Positions 26,601-34,534 are shown, counted from the first letter of the stretch. The stretch: DNA of 64,000 nt from Terriglobia bacterium (GCA_020072815.1 JAIQGE010000001.1:248001-312000); one strand, 5' to 3'. Notes: a model not told the origin generated them from the letters alone. Program-made: numbers and translations.

Positions 26601-29600
26601 GTTGAGCGCGTTGGGCGTGGCCACGACCAGGCCAGCTGGCAGATTGTCAGTAAACGCTACCCCGGTCAGCGCCAGGCCGGTGTTCGGATTATTGATGGTG
26701 AAGGTCAGCGAAGTTGAACCGTTCAACGGAATGCTGGCCGCGCCAAAGGCCTTGGTGATGGTCGGCGGCGTAGCGACTGTCAGGTTGGCGGTAGCCGTGT
26801 TGCCGGTGCCGCCATTGGTGGAGGTCACCGCGCCGCTGGTGTTGGTGTACTGTCCTGACGCCGTGCCGGTAATGTTCACCACCACGGTGCAGTTCGCGTT
26901 GACGGCGATGGTGCCGCCGGTGAGCGAGATGCTGGTTGAACTGGCGACCGCGGTGGCAGTGCCGCCGCAAGTGTTGCTCAAGCCGTTAGGCGTGGCCACG
27001 ACCAGGCCGGTGGGCAGCGTATCAGTGAACGCGACTCCGGTTTCGGCAACCGCATTGGCCGCAGGGTTAGTGATGGTGAAGGTCAGCGAGGTGGTGCCGT
27101 TCAGCGGAATCGTCGTCGCGCCAAAGGCCTTGGCGATGGACGGAGGCGCTACCACGTTGATGCTGGCCGAGGCCGTTCCGCCGGTGCCGCCTTCCGTGGA
27201 AGTGACGTTGCCGGTGGTGTTGTTCTGCGTGCCGGCAGCCGTGCCGGTCACGTTGACCGAGAACGTGCATGAAGTGCTCGCTGCCAGAGTTGCTCCGGTC
27301 AAGCTGATGACGTTGGTCCCCTGCGTGGCGGTGATCGTCCCGCCACCGCAAGAGCCGGTCAGGCCGTTGGGCGTGGAGACCACCAGGCCCGCGGGCAACG
27401 TGTCACTGAAGCCGACGCCGGTGAGCGAAACCGTGGTGTTGTTGTTCTGGATGGTGAAGGTCAGGCTGGTGGAGCCGTTCAGCGGAATGCTGGCCGCGCC
27501 AAAAGCTTTGATGATCACCGGCGGAGCCACCACCGTGATGGAAGCGTTGGACGTGTTCCCGGTTCCAGCGTTGGTGGAGCTGACCTGAACGCTGTTGTTC
27601 TTCACTCCAGCGGTGGTGCCGGTCACGTTCAAAGAGACGGTGCAGCTTGCGCCGGGAGCCAGGCTGGCGCCCGACAAGCTGACGGAAGAAGATCCGTCCA
27701 CTGCCGTGGCCGTGCCGCTGCAAGTGCTGGTCAAATTGCTGGGCGTGGCGACGACCAAGCCTGCAGGCAAGTTGTCAGTAAAAGCGACGCCGTTCAACGT
27801 CAAATTCGCGTTCGTGCTGCTGAGCGTGAAAGTCAGGCTGGTGGAGCCGTTCAGCGGAATGGTCGCGGCGCCGAAAGCTTTGGTGATGGTCGGCGGATTG
27901 ATGACCGTGAGGCTGGCGGAAGATGTAGATTGCGCGCCGGTGCCGGCCGCCGTGGAATTGATGGTGACGCTGTTGTTGTAGACGCTATCAACCGCGCTGG
28001 ATACGTTCACCGTGATGGTGCAGGAGCCCACAGGCAACGCCGCGTTGGAGAAGCTTACGCTGCCCGCGCCGGCGACGGCCGTAAACGTGCCGCCGCAGGT
28101 GTTGGTGGCGCCGGGTGTGGCCGCAACCACCAGGTTGGCTGGGAAAGTATCGGTAAAGCTGGCGTCCACGGCGATCACGTTCGGATTGTTGACGGCGAAG
28201 CTGAGCGTGCTGGAAACACCCACCGCAACCGTGGTGGGGTTGAAGCTCTTGGTGATCTGCAGCGGCTCAAGAATGATGATGTTGGCGGTAACCGTGGCCT
28301 GGTCAACGGTGGCGTCGGCGTGCCCGTTGCCGCTGGTCCCGCCCGCATTGAAAGTGGCCGTGGCCGTGGGCACGGGGTTGCCTAGAGTTTCCGGCTGGGC
28401 TTGAGGAATGGTTCCCAGAATTGGATTGTTGAAAGTGATCGGCAGACCGACGATAACATCCAGATTTCCAGCCAGGGCTGTACCGACGCCATGATTGTCT
28501 TTGCTCATGTCGCCGGTGAGCGTGGTGCTCTGGTTGATGCGAATGGTACTCGGCGAGGCGGTGTGCGTCAGTACGATGAACGGATCAAACGTGGTGACGC
28601 CGCTGTTGATCGTATTGATAGTCGCGGCCGGAGTATTGGTGCCCCACCAGTTGTTGGTCACGGTGGCGGTGGAGTGGTTATTGTTCAGGTTCTTGGCAGT
28701 CGCCGCGGTATTGCCAGCCAGGCGGCTGAAGCTCATGGTAAAGGCGTGCGCCAGTGTTGGCTCGCCAGAATCAATGCCGCCACCATTGCCGGTAGCGGTG
28801 TTGCCGGTGATGGTGACCTTGGTCAGCGTCATCACGTCCGGGCTGACCGCGTGGTAGTGGATGCCGCCGCCGTTTCCGCCGGCGGTGTTGCCGGAGATGA
28901 CGGTAAGGCTGGCCGGGGAACCGCCGTTGTCAATCAAGAGGTTCGAAGTGTCCCAAATTCCGCCGCCGTCACCGGACGCGTTGTTGCCGGTGATGGTGTT
29001 GCTATGGAGTACAGTTTGTCTTGAATTGGCGCCAGCAGAAAAGATAAAGAGCCCGCCGCCAACGCCGCGGCCTGTGCCGTTGATCTGGTTGGCGTTGTTG
29101 TTGATGATCTGGCTGTTGCTCAGAGACATCCGAGCAAGATCAGCCACCCAGATACCGCCGCCGCTGCCGGCTGCATTTGTGTTAACTTCCGCTACTGAGC
29201 CGTTCTGGAAAATACTGTTGGTAATGGTTGCCAATCCGGGGCCGCCGGTTGCGCCGGAAGAAGCATTGAAGATCGCAATTCCAGCACCGTTGCCATCGGT
29301 GGTACTGCAGTCGCTGAATGTTACGTTTGTCAGCGTCAGGTTGGCAGTCCCGGCGCCACCGGTGTCGAACTCCATGCAGCCGCCATCGCCGTCAAAGCCG
29401 GCAACGCTTCCGCGGTTCCTGCCAAATTGCAGAGTGAGGTTGGAGATGCTGGCGCTGGCATTTGTAAGCACAGCTATGTCTTCGTTGACAGCCAGCAACA
29501 TGTCAACGCCGTTGGTATTGGTTGTGCCTGCACGAATGATCGTTGTGCCCTGACCTGCGCCGACGATGTTGACCGAGTCCAGAACTTCCAAGGTTCCCGA

Positions 29601-31223
29601 TTTGCCGTCGTATGTGACGGGGCTGGGTCTGGCGAGAGAGAGCGTATAAGTGCCCGCCGCGATGGTAATGGTGTCCGTGCCGGCGGTGGCGTTGGCCTTG
29701 AGGATGGCTTCACGCACGCTGCAAGACGAAGACACATCTACATTGCTGACGTTATTGCAGGTGGTGGCAACGGTTCCAGGTATTGGATCGTCGGTGCGAT
29801 TGACGAAGAACGTTGGATCGGGCAGCGGCATCATCACGGCCGGAGCGAGCTGGCCGGCGTGCAACGCGACGACGCCGGGGCGTCCGTCAATATTGGTGCG
29901 CATGGGCAGCGCCGCTACGGGCGAGCCGGCATACGGCCGCGTGGAAATCTGTGCGGGAAGAAAAGTGGTGGCGCCGGCCGCCACGTCAGGATGCGAGATC
30001 ACGGCCATCTGTCCCATGGAGGGGTTGAGCACCATCACATCGTCAGCGCCGTGATCAGAGATGCGCGTGCGGAACAGGACCGGAGGCTGTCCGGGCGTAA
30101 AGGGCGCGGCCGAGGCAATGCTCTCCACGATCCTGAAACCGTTCATGGGAAGAGTGCGCGGCGGGTCCAGCGGATTGCCATACCCGCGCCGCCCGGCCTG
30201 CAGGCGCGCCTGATGCTCTTGCGCGGTGAGCGGGCGAGGATCAAATTCAGTGTGCGCGGCAATGTGCAGGCTGCCGTCCGAGGTCAGCAGAGCGATCTGC
30301 AATCCGCCGGTGCGGTCAAAAATAAACGAGCCCAGGGCCATGGCGCTGGCGTTCACGGGCAGAGAGAGAGCTTCGATCTGGAAATTCGAAGAATGAAGAA
30401 TGAAGGCGTTGCCGCCGGAGAGAAAAGCCGCGTCGGTATGGGAATCGCCAAAGTCGCCAAATACGATGTTGCTGGCGGCGGCGTCCAGGGCAAAGGCGGA
30501 CAGCGGTCCCAAACCTTTTTCAGAACCGGAGAAGATCTGCAAAGAAGAACTCTGCGGAGTAGAGACGCCGACGACCAGATTGGAGTAAGGCTGTCCACGT
30601 ACCAGGTTTTCAGACGCCATGGCGGTGACGCCGCCGGTGAGCGCGAGGGTTTGCGGGGCGCCGAAGTTGCCGCGTCCGTCGCCGGGGAAAACGTACAAGT
30701 TGCTGCCGCCGAGGGAAGCTACCACCAGGTCCTGTTGTCCGCCGGGCGTGAAGCTGCCCAGCGCCATGAAATCAGGCCGGACGGGAATGCTGACGATCTG
30801 GGTGTCAGGCAAAAACGGCGCGGGAAACTGCCCGCGGCCGATGGCCAGGAACGAAGCGTTGCTCTGCGGAGCGAAAGCGTCCACGTTGCCGCGATGAATG
30901 ACGATGGCTCCGCCGCCGGGCGCGCTGAAGCCGGCGATCATGTCAGCCACGCCGTCTCCATCCACGTCCGCCGTGGCCATGGAGAGGGGTTGCGCCTGTC
31001 CCGCAGCGACGCTCTGGGCAAGGCTCGGCCCAACCGGCTTCACCGGAGCGGCCTGGTTGTCTCCCAGCCAGATCTTGGGGCCGGGCGCAGGAGTGGTCTG
31101 CAGAGGAGCGGCGCTCACACTCATTCCCGTTAAGGGAAAACCAGCCGCCAAAAACACCAGGCTCAAGATTACGCAACAAACAGCAAAAGAAAGGACGAAG
31201 GCAGGCAGAGTCCGTCTAGTCAA
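23622..31223 (-). CDS. Giant secreted repeat protein (FG-GAP, CSLREA beta-helix, DUF11-like repeats)
   Basis: A 2533-residue exported protein starting with TTG at 31223, with GAGGAGTT about nine bases upstream. A signal peptide covers residues 1-38. FG-GAP/VCBS-like propeller repeats (DVDGDGVADMI) span about 80-480. A CSLREA motif (SSCSVREAILKANA, about 495) opens a parallel beta-helix with Pmp-like repeats (NGGGIHYH, GDGGGIWD) to about 880. Then eleven Ig-like repeats of about 125 residues, related to DUF11-type surface repeats, run from about 989 to 2366; repeats 2-10 form three exact 376-residue super-units. The C-terminus has two hydrophobic helices around KKDRRRALRG, then VLAGCGGG and a short beta-strand tail. 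It is probably a surface adhesin or stalk protein; the function is inferred. Confidence 0.88.
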   Translation of the reverse strand: MTRRTLPAFVLSFAVCCVILSLVFLAAGFPLTGMSVSAAPLQTTPAPGPKIWLGDNQAAPVKPVGPSLAQSVAAGQAQPLSMATADVDGDGVADMIAGFSAPGGGAIVIHRGNVDAFAPQSNASFLAIGRGQFPAPFLPDTQIVSIPVRPDFMALGSFTPGGQQDLVVASLGGSNLYVFPGDGRGNFGAPQTLALTGGVTAMASENLVRGQPYSNLVVGVSTPQSSSLQIFSGSEKGLGPLSAFALDAAASNIVFGDFGDSHTDAAFLSGGNAFILHSSNFQIEALSLPVNASAMALGSFIFDRTGGLQIALLTSDGSLHIAAHTEFDPRPLTAQEHQARLQAGRRGYGNPLDPPRTLPMNGFRIVESIASAAPFTPGQPPVLFRTRISDHGADDVMVLNPSMGQMAVISHPDVAAGATTFLPAQISTRPYAGSPVAALPMRTNIDGRPGVVALHAGQLAPAVMMPLPDPTFFVNRTDDPIPGTVATTCNNVSNVDVSSSCSVREAILKANATAGTDTITIAAGTYTLSLARPSPVTYDGKSGTLEVLDSVNIVGAGQGTTIIRAGTTNTNGVDMLLAVNEDIAVLTNASASISNLTLQFGRNRGSVAGFDGDGGCMEFDTGGAGTANLTLTNVTFSDCSTTDGNGAGIAIFNASSGATGGPGLATITNSIFQNGSVAEVNTNAAGSGGGIWVADLARMSLSNSQIINNNANQINGTGRGVGGGLFIFSAGANSRQTVLHSNTITGNNASGDGGGIWDTSNLLIDNGGSPASLTVISGNTAGGNGGGIHYHAVSPDVMTLTKVTITGNTATGNGGGIDSGEPTLAHAFTMSFSRLAGNTAATAKNLNNNHSTATVTNNWWGTNTPAATINTINSGVTTFDPFIVLTHTASPSTIRINQSTTLTGDMSKDNHGVGTALAGNLDVIVGLPITFNNPILGTIPQAQPETLGNPVPTATATFNAGGTSGNGHADATVDQATVTANIIILEPLQITKSFNPTTVAVGVSSTLSFAVNNPNVIAVDASFTDTFPANLVVAATPGATNTCGGTFTAVAGAGSVSFSNAALPVGSCTITVNVSSAVDSVYNNSVTINSTAAGTGAQSTSSASLTVINPPTITKAFGAATIPLNGSTSLTFTLSSTNANLTLNGVAFTDNLPAGLVVATPSNLTSTCSGTATAVDGSSSVSLSGASLAPGASCTVSLNVTGTTAGVKNNSVQVSSTNAGTGNTSNASITVVAPPVIIKAFGAASIPLNGSTSLTFTIQNNNTTVSLTGVGFSDTLPAGLVVSTPNGLTGSCGGGTITATQGTNVISLTGATLAASTSCTFSVNVTGTAAGTQNNTTGNVTSTEGGTGGTASASINVVAPPSIAKAFGATTIPLNGTTSLTFTITNPAANAVAETGVAFTDTLPTGLVVATPNGLSNTCGGTATAVASSTSISLTGGTIAVNANCTVVVNITGTASGQYTNTSGAVTSTNGGTGNTATANLTVATPPTITKAFGAASIPLNGSTSLTFTINNPNTGLALTGVAFTDNLPAGLVVATPNALNNTCGGTATAVAGSGSISLSGGTLASSASCTVSVNVTGVTAGIKNNSVQVTSTEGGTGNTSNASITVAGPPVIIKAFGAASIPLNGSTSLTFTIQNNNTTTTLTGVGFSDTLPAGLVVSTPNGLTGSCGGGTITATQATNVISLTGATLAQSTSCTFSVNVTGTAAGTQNNTTGNVTSTEGGTGGTASASINVVAPPSIAKAFGATGIPLNGTTSLTFTITNPAANAVAEAGVAFTDTLPTGLVVATPNGLTNTCGGTATAVAGSTSISLTGGTIAASSNCTVTVNITGTAAGTFVNTSGAVSSTNGGTGNTATATLTVATPPTITKSFGAASIPLNGTTSLSFTINNPNTGTTLTGVAFTDNLPAGMVVATPNALTSTCGGTATAVAGSGSVSLSGGTLASSASCTLSVNVTGTTGGVKNNSVQVTATESGPGNTSNASITVTSPPVIIKAFGAASIPLNGSTSLTFTIQNNNTTSSLTGVGFSDTLPAGLVVATPNGLTGSCGGGTITATQATSVISLTGATLAASTSCTFSVNVTGTTAGTKNNTTGNVTSVEGGTGGTASASIAVVAPPSIAKAFNPTAIAVNGVSTLTFTITNPAANTVAEAGVAFTDTLPAGMVVATPNGLTNTCGGTATATAGSGSVSLTGGTVAAASTCALAVNVTASATGSFVNTSGAVSSTNGGTGNTATATLTVQPADLTITKTHTGTFTRGQTGAVWTITVTNSGAGPTVGTVTVVDTLPAITNPPVPTAISGTGWTCTLGTLTCTRSDVLAPGASYPAISLTVNIPINIRNNFTNTATVSGGGETNTGNNTATDSISLGPPIIINPHAGTTMALPAGASGTIGFDVTDDDPTLGTVGFTCAGLPVGAACMFNPAGTIASTTLVTMTITTSGRSSGIVVQSRNTPWRPTAPFYSLLLPAMGFAFVTLGAKKDRRRALRGLAIFAVMAFLIVLAGCGGGPHGIVTPAGTYQITVTAVTPTVQANTNITLTVQ
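24507..27887 (-). repeat. Higher-order tandem repeat, 3 x 1128 bp
   Basis: Three copies of a three-domain unit (types A-B-C, 376 codons). Matching anchors lie exactly 1128 bp apart: type A at 27880, 26752, 25624; type B at 27508, 26380, 25252; type C at 27130, 26002, 24874. Type B domains share IIKAFGAASIPLNGS and type C share the IAKAF start. Confidence 0.95.
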
Positions 31224-31782
31224 GCAGGTAACTCCTCTAAATCTGATTCACTCCGGGAGCCGGGGAACGTCATGCAAAACGCATTGGAAACGACATTGAG
31301 GTTCCTTCCCGGAGGTCAAAGGAGTCTTTCTGTCATCTTCCAAGAATCGTGTCTTGCACGGTTATTGGGGGCGGGGGACCGAGACAACTGATGTGTCAGT
31401 TATGTACTTTGCGTCCGGTACATTCTTTTTGTCAAGGTCAAAGGCCTGGAATAAGTTACTACCGTATTTTTGTACCTCCAGAATCACTAACGACCAGCTT
31501 GATTCGCTCTCCAGGGCTTGCGGCGTGGTGCGATCTTGGGCCGCTAAGAAGTCACGTGCACGGCAAAACATTTCACCAAGAAACGTGGGGACCGTGGGAA
31601 GCGGCCGTCTCAGGGTGAGAAGCCCTTAAAAAGACGTTCGCGGACGCAAATTTTGTGACAAAAGTCACCTTCCCTTTGGTCACAAGTCCTGTTAGAAATA
31701 ACTTAAGAAAGTCCAGGTTTCCCGATTTGGGAATTTTCGGTCCCCCCCAAGAGCAGTTTCATCAAGACATAGAGGTGAAGCC
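31224..31782. promoter_or_regulatory. 559-bp divergent regulatory gap
   Basis: No convincing ORF. It contains hairpins AACTGAtgtgTCAGTT and TGTAC...GTACA (about 31386-31422), an inverted pair of CGGACGCAAA (minus strand near 31408-31417 and plus strand 31642-31651), and a CRP/FNR-like site near the plus-strand gene. The giant gene would have a long 5' leader if transcribed from the right half. Confidence 0.5.
31653..31669. promoter_or_regulatory. CRP/FNR-like operator
   Basis: TTGTGACAAAAGTCACC fits TGTGA-N6-TCAC(A); a further GGTCACAAG half-site follows at 31678. It lies about 115 bp before the plus-strand gene and 430 bp before the giant gene. Motif match only. Confidence 0.45.
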
Positions 31783-32547
31783 TTGTCAGTTTCTCGACGG
31801 ATCTTTCTTTGGAAAAGCGCATTAACAGCCGCGGCTTGCGCCGCAATCCCGCTGGAAGGGATCGGACAGCGCCGGACAATTCCCGGGGAAACCGTCCCCG
31901 GACAAGCCCCTGCGCAAACTCCTGCACAGCAGGGTGGTACGGTCACGGGTGATCCGTATGCTGCCCTGGCTGGTCTGGACCGCGATCTGTTCACCAGCGC
32001 CGTGGGCTCAAATTTCAAGGTTGCTTTGCCCGGCGCATCGCCGGTCTGGCTGCAACTTCTTGCAGTGAGCGACTTGCCCGGCCCGCCCGCGCCCGACCCC
32101 AAGACTTTTGTGACGCGGAACAAGTTGGTTCCCGTCGTCGGCACCACGGGTTTCATGCTGCGGTTCGCGACGACGTCGCCTGACCCCTTGCCGCAAGATA
32201 CTTACACCTTCAACCATGCCACGCTGGGCGAATTTGTGATGTTCATCGTGCCAGAAGGTTCGAGCAAGGGAGAGTTCAGCGCGGTGGTCAACCGCTTGAA
32301 CGCGCCGATGCCCGTGGCTGTACCGGTGCGGGTGGTGAGTCCGGCGGTGAGTCCTTCCGTGTCGGTGAATTCGCCGGCTATGGGCACGAATCCCGGCTCG
32401 GCACCAGGACAGGCTTCAGGACAGGCTTCAGGACAGGCTATGGCGCCAGCGATGGCTGCCCCCGCGTCCACTTCATCAGATAGTGGAAGCCCTTCTCTTC
32501 AGCAGGTTGGAACCCGAGGCGGAAGAAAAGCCGCAGAGAAGGATTGA
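31783..32547 (+). CDS. Tat-type exported protein with DUF6916-like domain
   Basis: A 254-residue protein starting with TTG at 31783, preceded by GAGGTGAAG. The N-terminus SRRIFLWKSALTAAACAA fits a twin-arginine (Tat) signal. Residues 65-165 form a small beta-rich domain (LFTSAVGSNFKVALPG, WLQLLAV, FMLRFAT, TYTFNHATLGEFVMFIVPEG) that I assign to the DUF6916 family. The rest is low-complexity, with GQASGQASGQAM repeats and a basic end. A domain paralogue without signal is at 32947-33270. Its last 110 bp overlap the 3' end of the GNAT gene on the other strand. It is divergent from the giant protein and shares its control gap. Confidence 0.75.
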   Translation: MSVSRRIFLWKSALTAAACAAIPLEGIGQRRTIPGETVPGQAPAQTPAQQGGTVTGDPYAALAGLDRDLFTSAVGSNFKVALPGASPVWLQLLAVSDLPGPPAPDPKTFVTRNKLVPVVGTTGFMLRFATTSPDPLPQDTYTFNHATLGEFVMFIVPEGSSKGEFSAVVNRLNAPMPVAVPVRVVSPAVSPSVSVNSPAMGTNPGSAPGQASGQASGQAMAPAMAAPASTSSDSGSPSLQQVGTRGGRKAAEKD

Positions 32548-32950
32548 AGTTCTCGACGTAGATGGTGACTGGCAGGGCTTTGCTGGAAGCATCGTTCTGG
32601 ATGCGGCCGAGCATCGCTGAGCCAATCCCTGTATTGCGACGCTCCGGCGAAACTGTAATGTCCAGAATGTGAAGGGCGTCCGCGTTGCGCGCCAGATAGA
32701 GCCTGCCCACCGGCGAGTCATCCAACAAAATAAGATCATGCTGCGCGTGCGGGAACTCCGCCGCGTAGTGCTGTTTCTGCGCGGTGAACTGCATGCGCAG
32801 AAAGGCTTCTTTCTGCTCCGGCGTCCAGGGAACGCGCGTCATCTCTTCCGCGCGCGTGCTGGCATAGACGGAGTAAAGAAACGCGTCGTCGGCGACGGCG
32901 ACGGGCCGCAGCGTGATGCGCGAAGACAGAGCGCCTGCGTCCTGGATCAT
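32438..32950 (-). CDS. GNAT-family N-acetyltransferase
   Basis: Acetyl-CoA-dependent N-acetyltransferase of 170 residues, substrate unknown. The fold is complete: ITLRPVAVADDAFLYSVYASTR (strand 1/helix 1), LILLDDSPVGRLYLAR, the acetyl-CoA loop ITVSPERRNTGIGSAML (RxxGxG/A type) and the C-terminal YVENFNPSLRLFFRLGFQPAEE. The ATG overlaps the stop of the DUF6916-like gene upstream by 4 bp (ATGA), so the two are translationally coupled. It converges on and overlaps the Tat-type DUF6916-like gene. The pairing with a DUF6916 protein suggests it acts within the surface module, which is an inference. Confidence 0.9.
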   Translation of the reverse strand: MIQDAGALSSRITLRPVAVADDAFLYSVYASTRAEEMTRVPWTPEQKEAFLRMQFTAQKQHYAAEFPHAQHDLILLDDSPVGRLYLARNADALHILDITVSPERRNTGIGSAMLGRIQNDASSKALPVTIYVENFNPSLRLFFRLGFQPAEEKGFHYLMKWTRGQPSLAP

Positions 32951-33270
32951 GGCTGGGCTTTGTTCCGGTTCAGCCGGTGGAACACCGATTCATACTGCGT
33001 GCCGTTCTGGTCCGCGCCCACGGGCGTCAGGAAAATTTGGAACGCGCCCAGCTTCTCATGCTCCAGGCTGTGGATGTGCTGCGCCAGCCGTGGCGAATTG
33101 GGCCCTTGGAAGATCAGCGAAAACAATTCAACCGGAGGCCCGCTGGAACGCTCATTCACTTCAATGAGCTCAACCATCAGCGGCTCGGAATGGCCGATGT
33201 GGACTTTGAAAGAGGTGTTCAACTGCTCGCGAAAAACCTTGGCGTTGAGGCGGTCAAGATTGTCGGCCAT
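32947..33270 (-). CDS. Cytoplasmic DUF6916-like protein
   Basis: A 107-residue protein consisting only of the small beta-rich domain also present in the Tat-type protein at 31783: REQLNTSFKVHIGHSEPLMVELIEV, LFSLIFQGPNSPRL, SLEHEKLGAFQIFLTPVG. It has no signal peptide. It is the first gene of a two-gene operon with the GNAT. Function unknown. The paralogy to the exported protein is by eye and moderate in strength. Confidence 0.75.
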   Translation of the reverse strand: MADNLDRLNAKVFREQLNTSFKVHIGHSEPLMVELIEVNERSSGPPVELFSLIFQGPNSPRLAQHIHSLEHEKLGAFQIFLTPVGADQNGTQYESVFHRLNRNKAQP

Positions 33271-33411
33271 GGATGGGAATATTTATAACACGGACATTCG
33301 TAACATCAAGGGCTGAGATGACCAAACACCAACGCAGGCCGCACCGCCAACGTTTCGGAGAGCACCGGGCCATCGCGCTCATCGCTCGACGACGGCCCGG
33401 CTGTCGCTTCC

Positions 33412-33900
33412 TTACTGCTTGCGGGTGTATTGAAATGCATCGTGCATCACGTCTTTACCATCTTTGCGGAAAGACCATTGCTCGGAGAAATGGTCTTTGT
33501 CCTGGATGGTGAGCACCATCTTGTGCATGTGACCGTCGCTGGGGCTGGCCAGGTTGGTGGCGTCCAGAAAATTGAAAGTGATGGTCTTGCCGTCCGCTGA
33601 AACCTCGGCTTGCATGCGTGGCTGGTTGTGCGCGGCGCAGTAGTGGGTCATCAGCAAGCGGTCATTGTCGAGGTGATAGATGGTGACCATGCTGTCATGC
33701 GGAATCTCCTCCATCAGGGCGGAACCTTCCGAGATCAGCCGCAAGGTAATCTGCATGGGCTTGCCGTCAGGCCCTTTGCCTTCCCAGGTCCCGGCCAGGC
33801 CCTTGAGCGAATCAAATCCTGACGCGGCGTTGGACGCGCTCCACATGGGAATGGAAAACGCAAAGAGCACTGCCAGGGCGATTAACGAACGAACTTTCAT
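33412..33900 (-). CDS. Secreted lipocalin-like hypothetical protein
   Basis: A 162-residue protein starting at ATG 33900, where MKVRSLIALAVLFAFSIPMWSAS forms a signal peptide. The mature part is predicted beta-barrel: LKGLAGTWEGKGPDGKPMQITLRLIS, then MVTIYHLDNDRLLMTHYC and KMVLTIQDKDHFSEQWSF. This is similar in style to small secreted lipocalin-like or DUF1579-like proteins that bind hydrophobic ligands, but no ligand can be deduced. The frame extends to 33993 through a repetitive GCGCGGCAAT-rich stretch that is unlikely to be coding. Confidence 0.75.
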   Translation of the reverse strand: MKVRSLIALAVLFAFSIPMWSASNAASGFDSLKGLAGTWEGKGPDGKPMQITLRLISEGSALMEEIPHDSMVTIYHLDNDRLLMTHYCAAHNQPRMQAEVSADGKTITFNFLDATNLASPSDGHMHKMVLTIQDKDHFSEQWSFRKDGKDVMHDAFQYTRKQ

Positions 33901-34075
33901 AGTGTCCTCTCCTCTTTTATTAGTGTTGCGCGGAATTGCCGCGCAGATTATTGCGCGGCTCTCATCCGCACGATTTTTGCTGCGCGAAGCCACCGCGCAG
34001 ATTATTTTGCGGCACTGGCCGCGCGAATCGTGAAGCTAAACTTCAATTCGTGACCTGCACGCCCGGCGCATCAGA

Positions 34076-34534
34076 CTAGGCCGCTTTCTTCTCGACGTAG
34101 TCTTTGAGCCAGCCGATCACGCCCGGCCATCCGCCACTGTACATGGCCTTCATCTGCGGATGCTCCTTCAAACCGCTGTGCGTCATGGTGAGCCGGGTCC
34201 CCACGGACGAAGGCCGCAACTCCCAGCGGACCACGCTGGTCGCGTTCCCGCCAAAACTGGACAGCCAAGTGTACTCGAGCAGCCGCGGAGGATCGATCTT
34301 GAGATACGTGCCTTGCACTTCAAAAGCTTCCCCGTTCGCTGACTTGCCCCGGCTGTGCCACTTGCCGCCGACTTTCAGATCAATCTCCCACTGGTCGGCC
34401 TTGTAGTATTTGCTGTCACCCCACCATTGCGAGGCTTGCGCGGGATCGGCAAGCGCGGAAAATACGGTTTCCGGTTTGGCTGCGATCTCAATATCGCCGA
34501 TGATGGCGTCGTCGGTGGTGCTGATGTTGACCAT
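34076..34534 (-). CDS. SRPBCC (AHSA1-like) domain protein
   Basis: A 152-residue START/Bet v1-like ligand-binding protein of the AHSA1 group. It shows IIGDIEIAAKPETVFSALADPAQASQWWGD at the start, then WEIDLKVGGKWHSRG, RLLEYTWLS and SVVRWELRPSSVGTRLTMTHSGL. Such proteins bind small hydrophobic molecules in a helix-grip cavity, and are often paired with an ArsR-type repressor. That pairing is present: the regulator's gene lies 61 bp upstream in the same direction. Confidence 0.88.
   Translation of the reverse strand: MVNISTTDDAIIGDIEIAAKPETVFSALADPAQASQWWGDSKYYKADQWEIDLKVGGKWHSRGKSANGEAFEVQGTYLKIDPPRLLEYTWLSSFGGNATSVVRWELRPSSVGTRLTMTHSGLKEHPQMKAMYSGGWPGVIGWLKDYVEKKAA

Noticed and set aside
24313-27588. 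Three long plus-strand ORFs (293-421 codons) opposite the giant repeat protein
   Set aside because: They are antisense frames kept open by the repetitive, GC-rich repeats. They have no domains, no Shine-Dalgarno and no signal, and repeat exactly with the 1128-bp period of the real gene.
31400-31660. GGACGCAAA words resembling the core of a c-di-GMP-I (GEMM) riboswitch upstream of the giant gene and the Tat-type gene
   Set aside because: The partner GGGCAAACC-type segment, its hairpin and the GGCC/tetraloop-receptor parts are missing at normal spacing, so I do not call a riboswitch.
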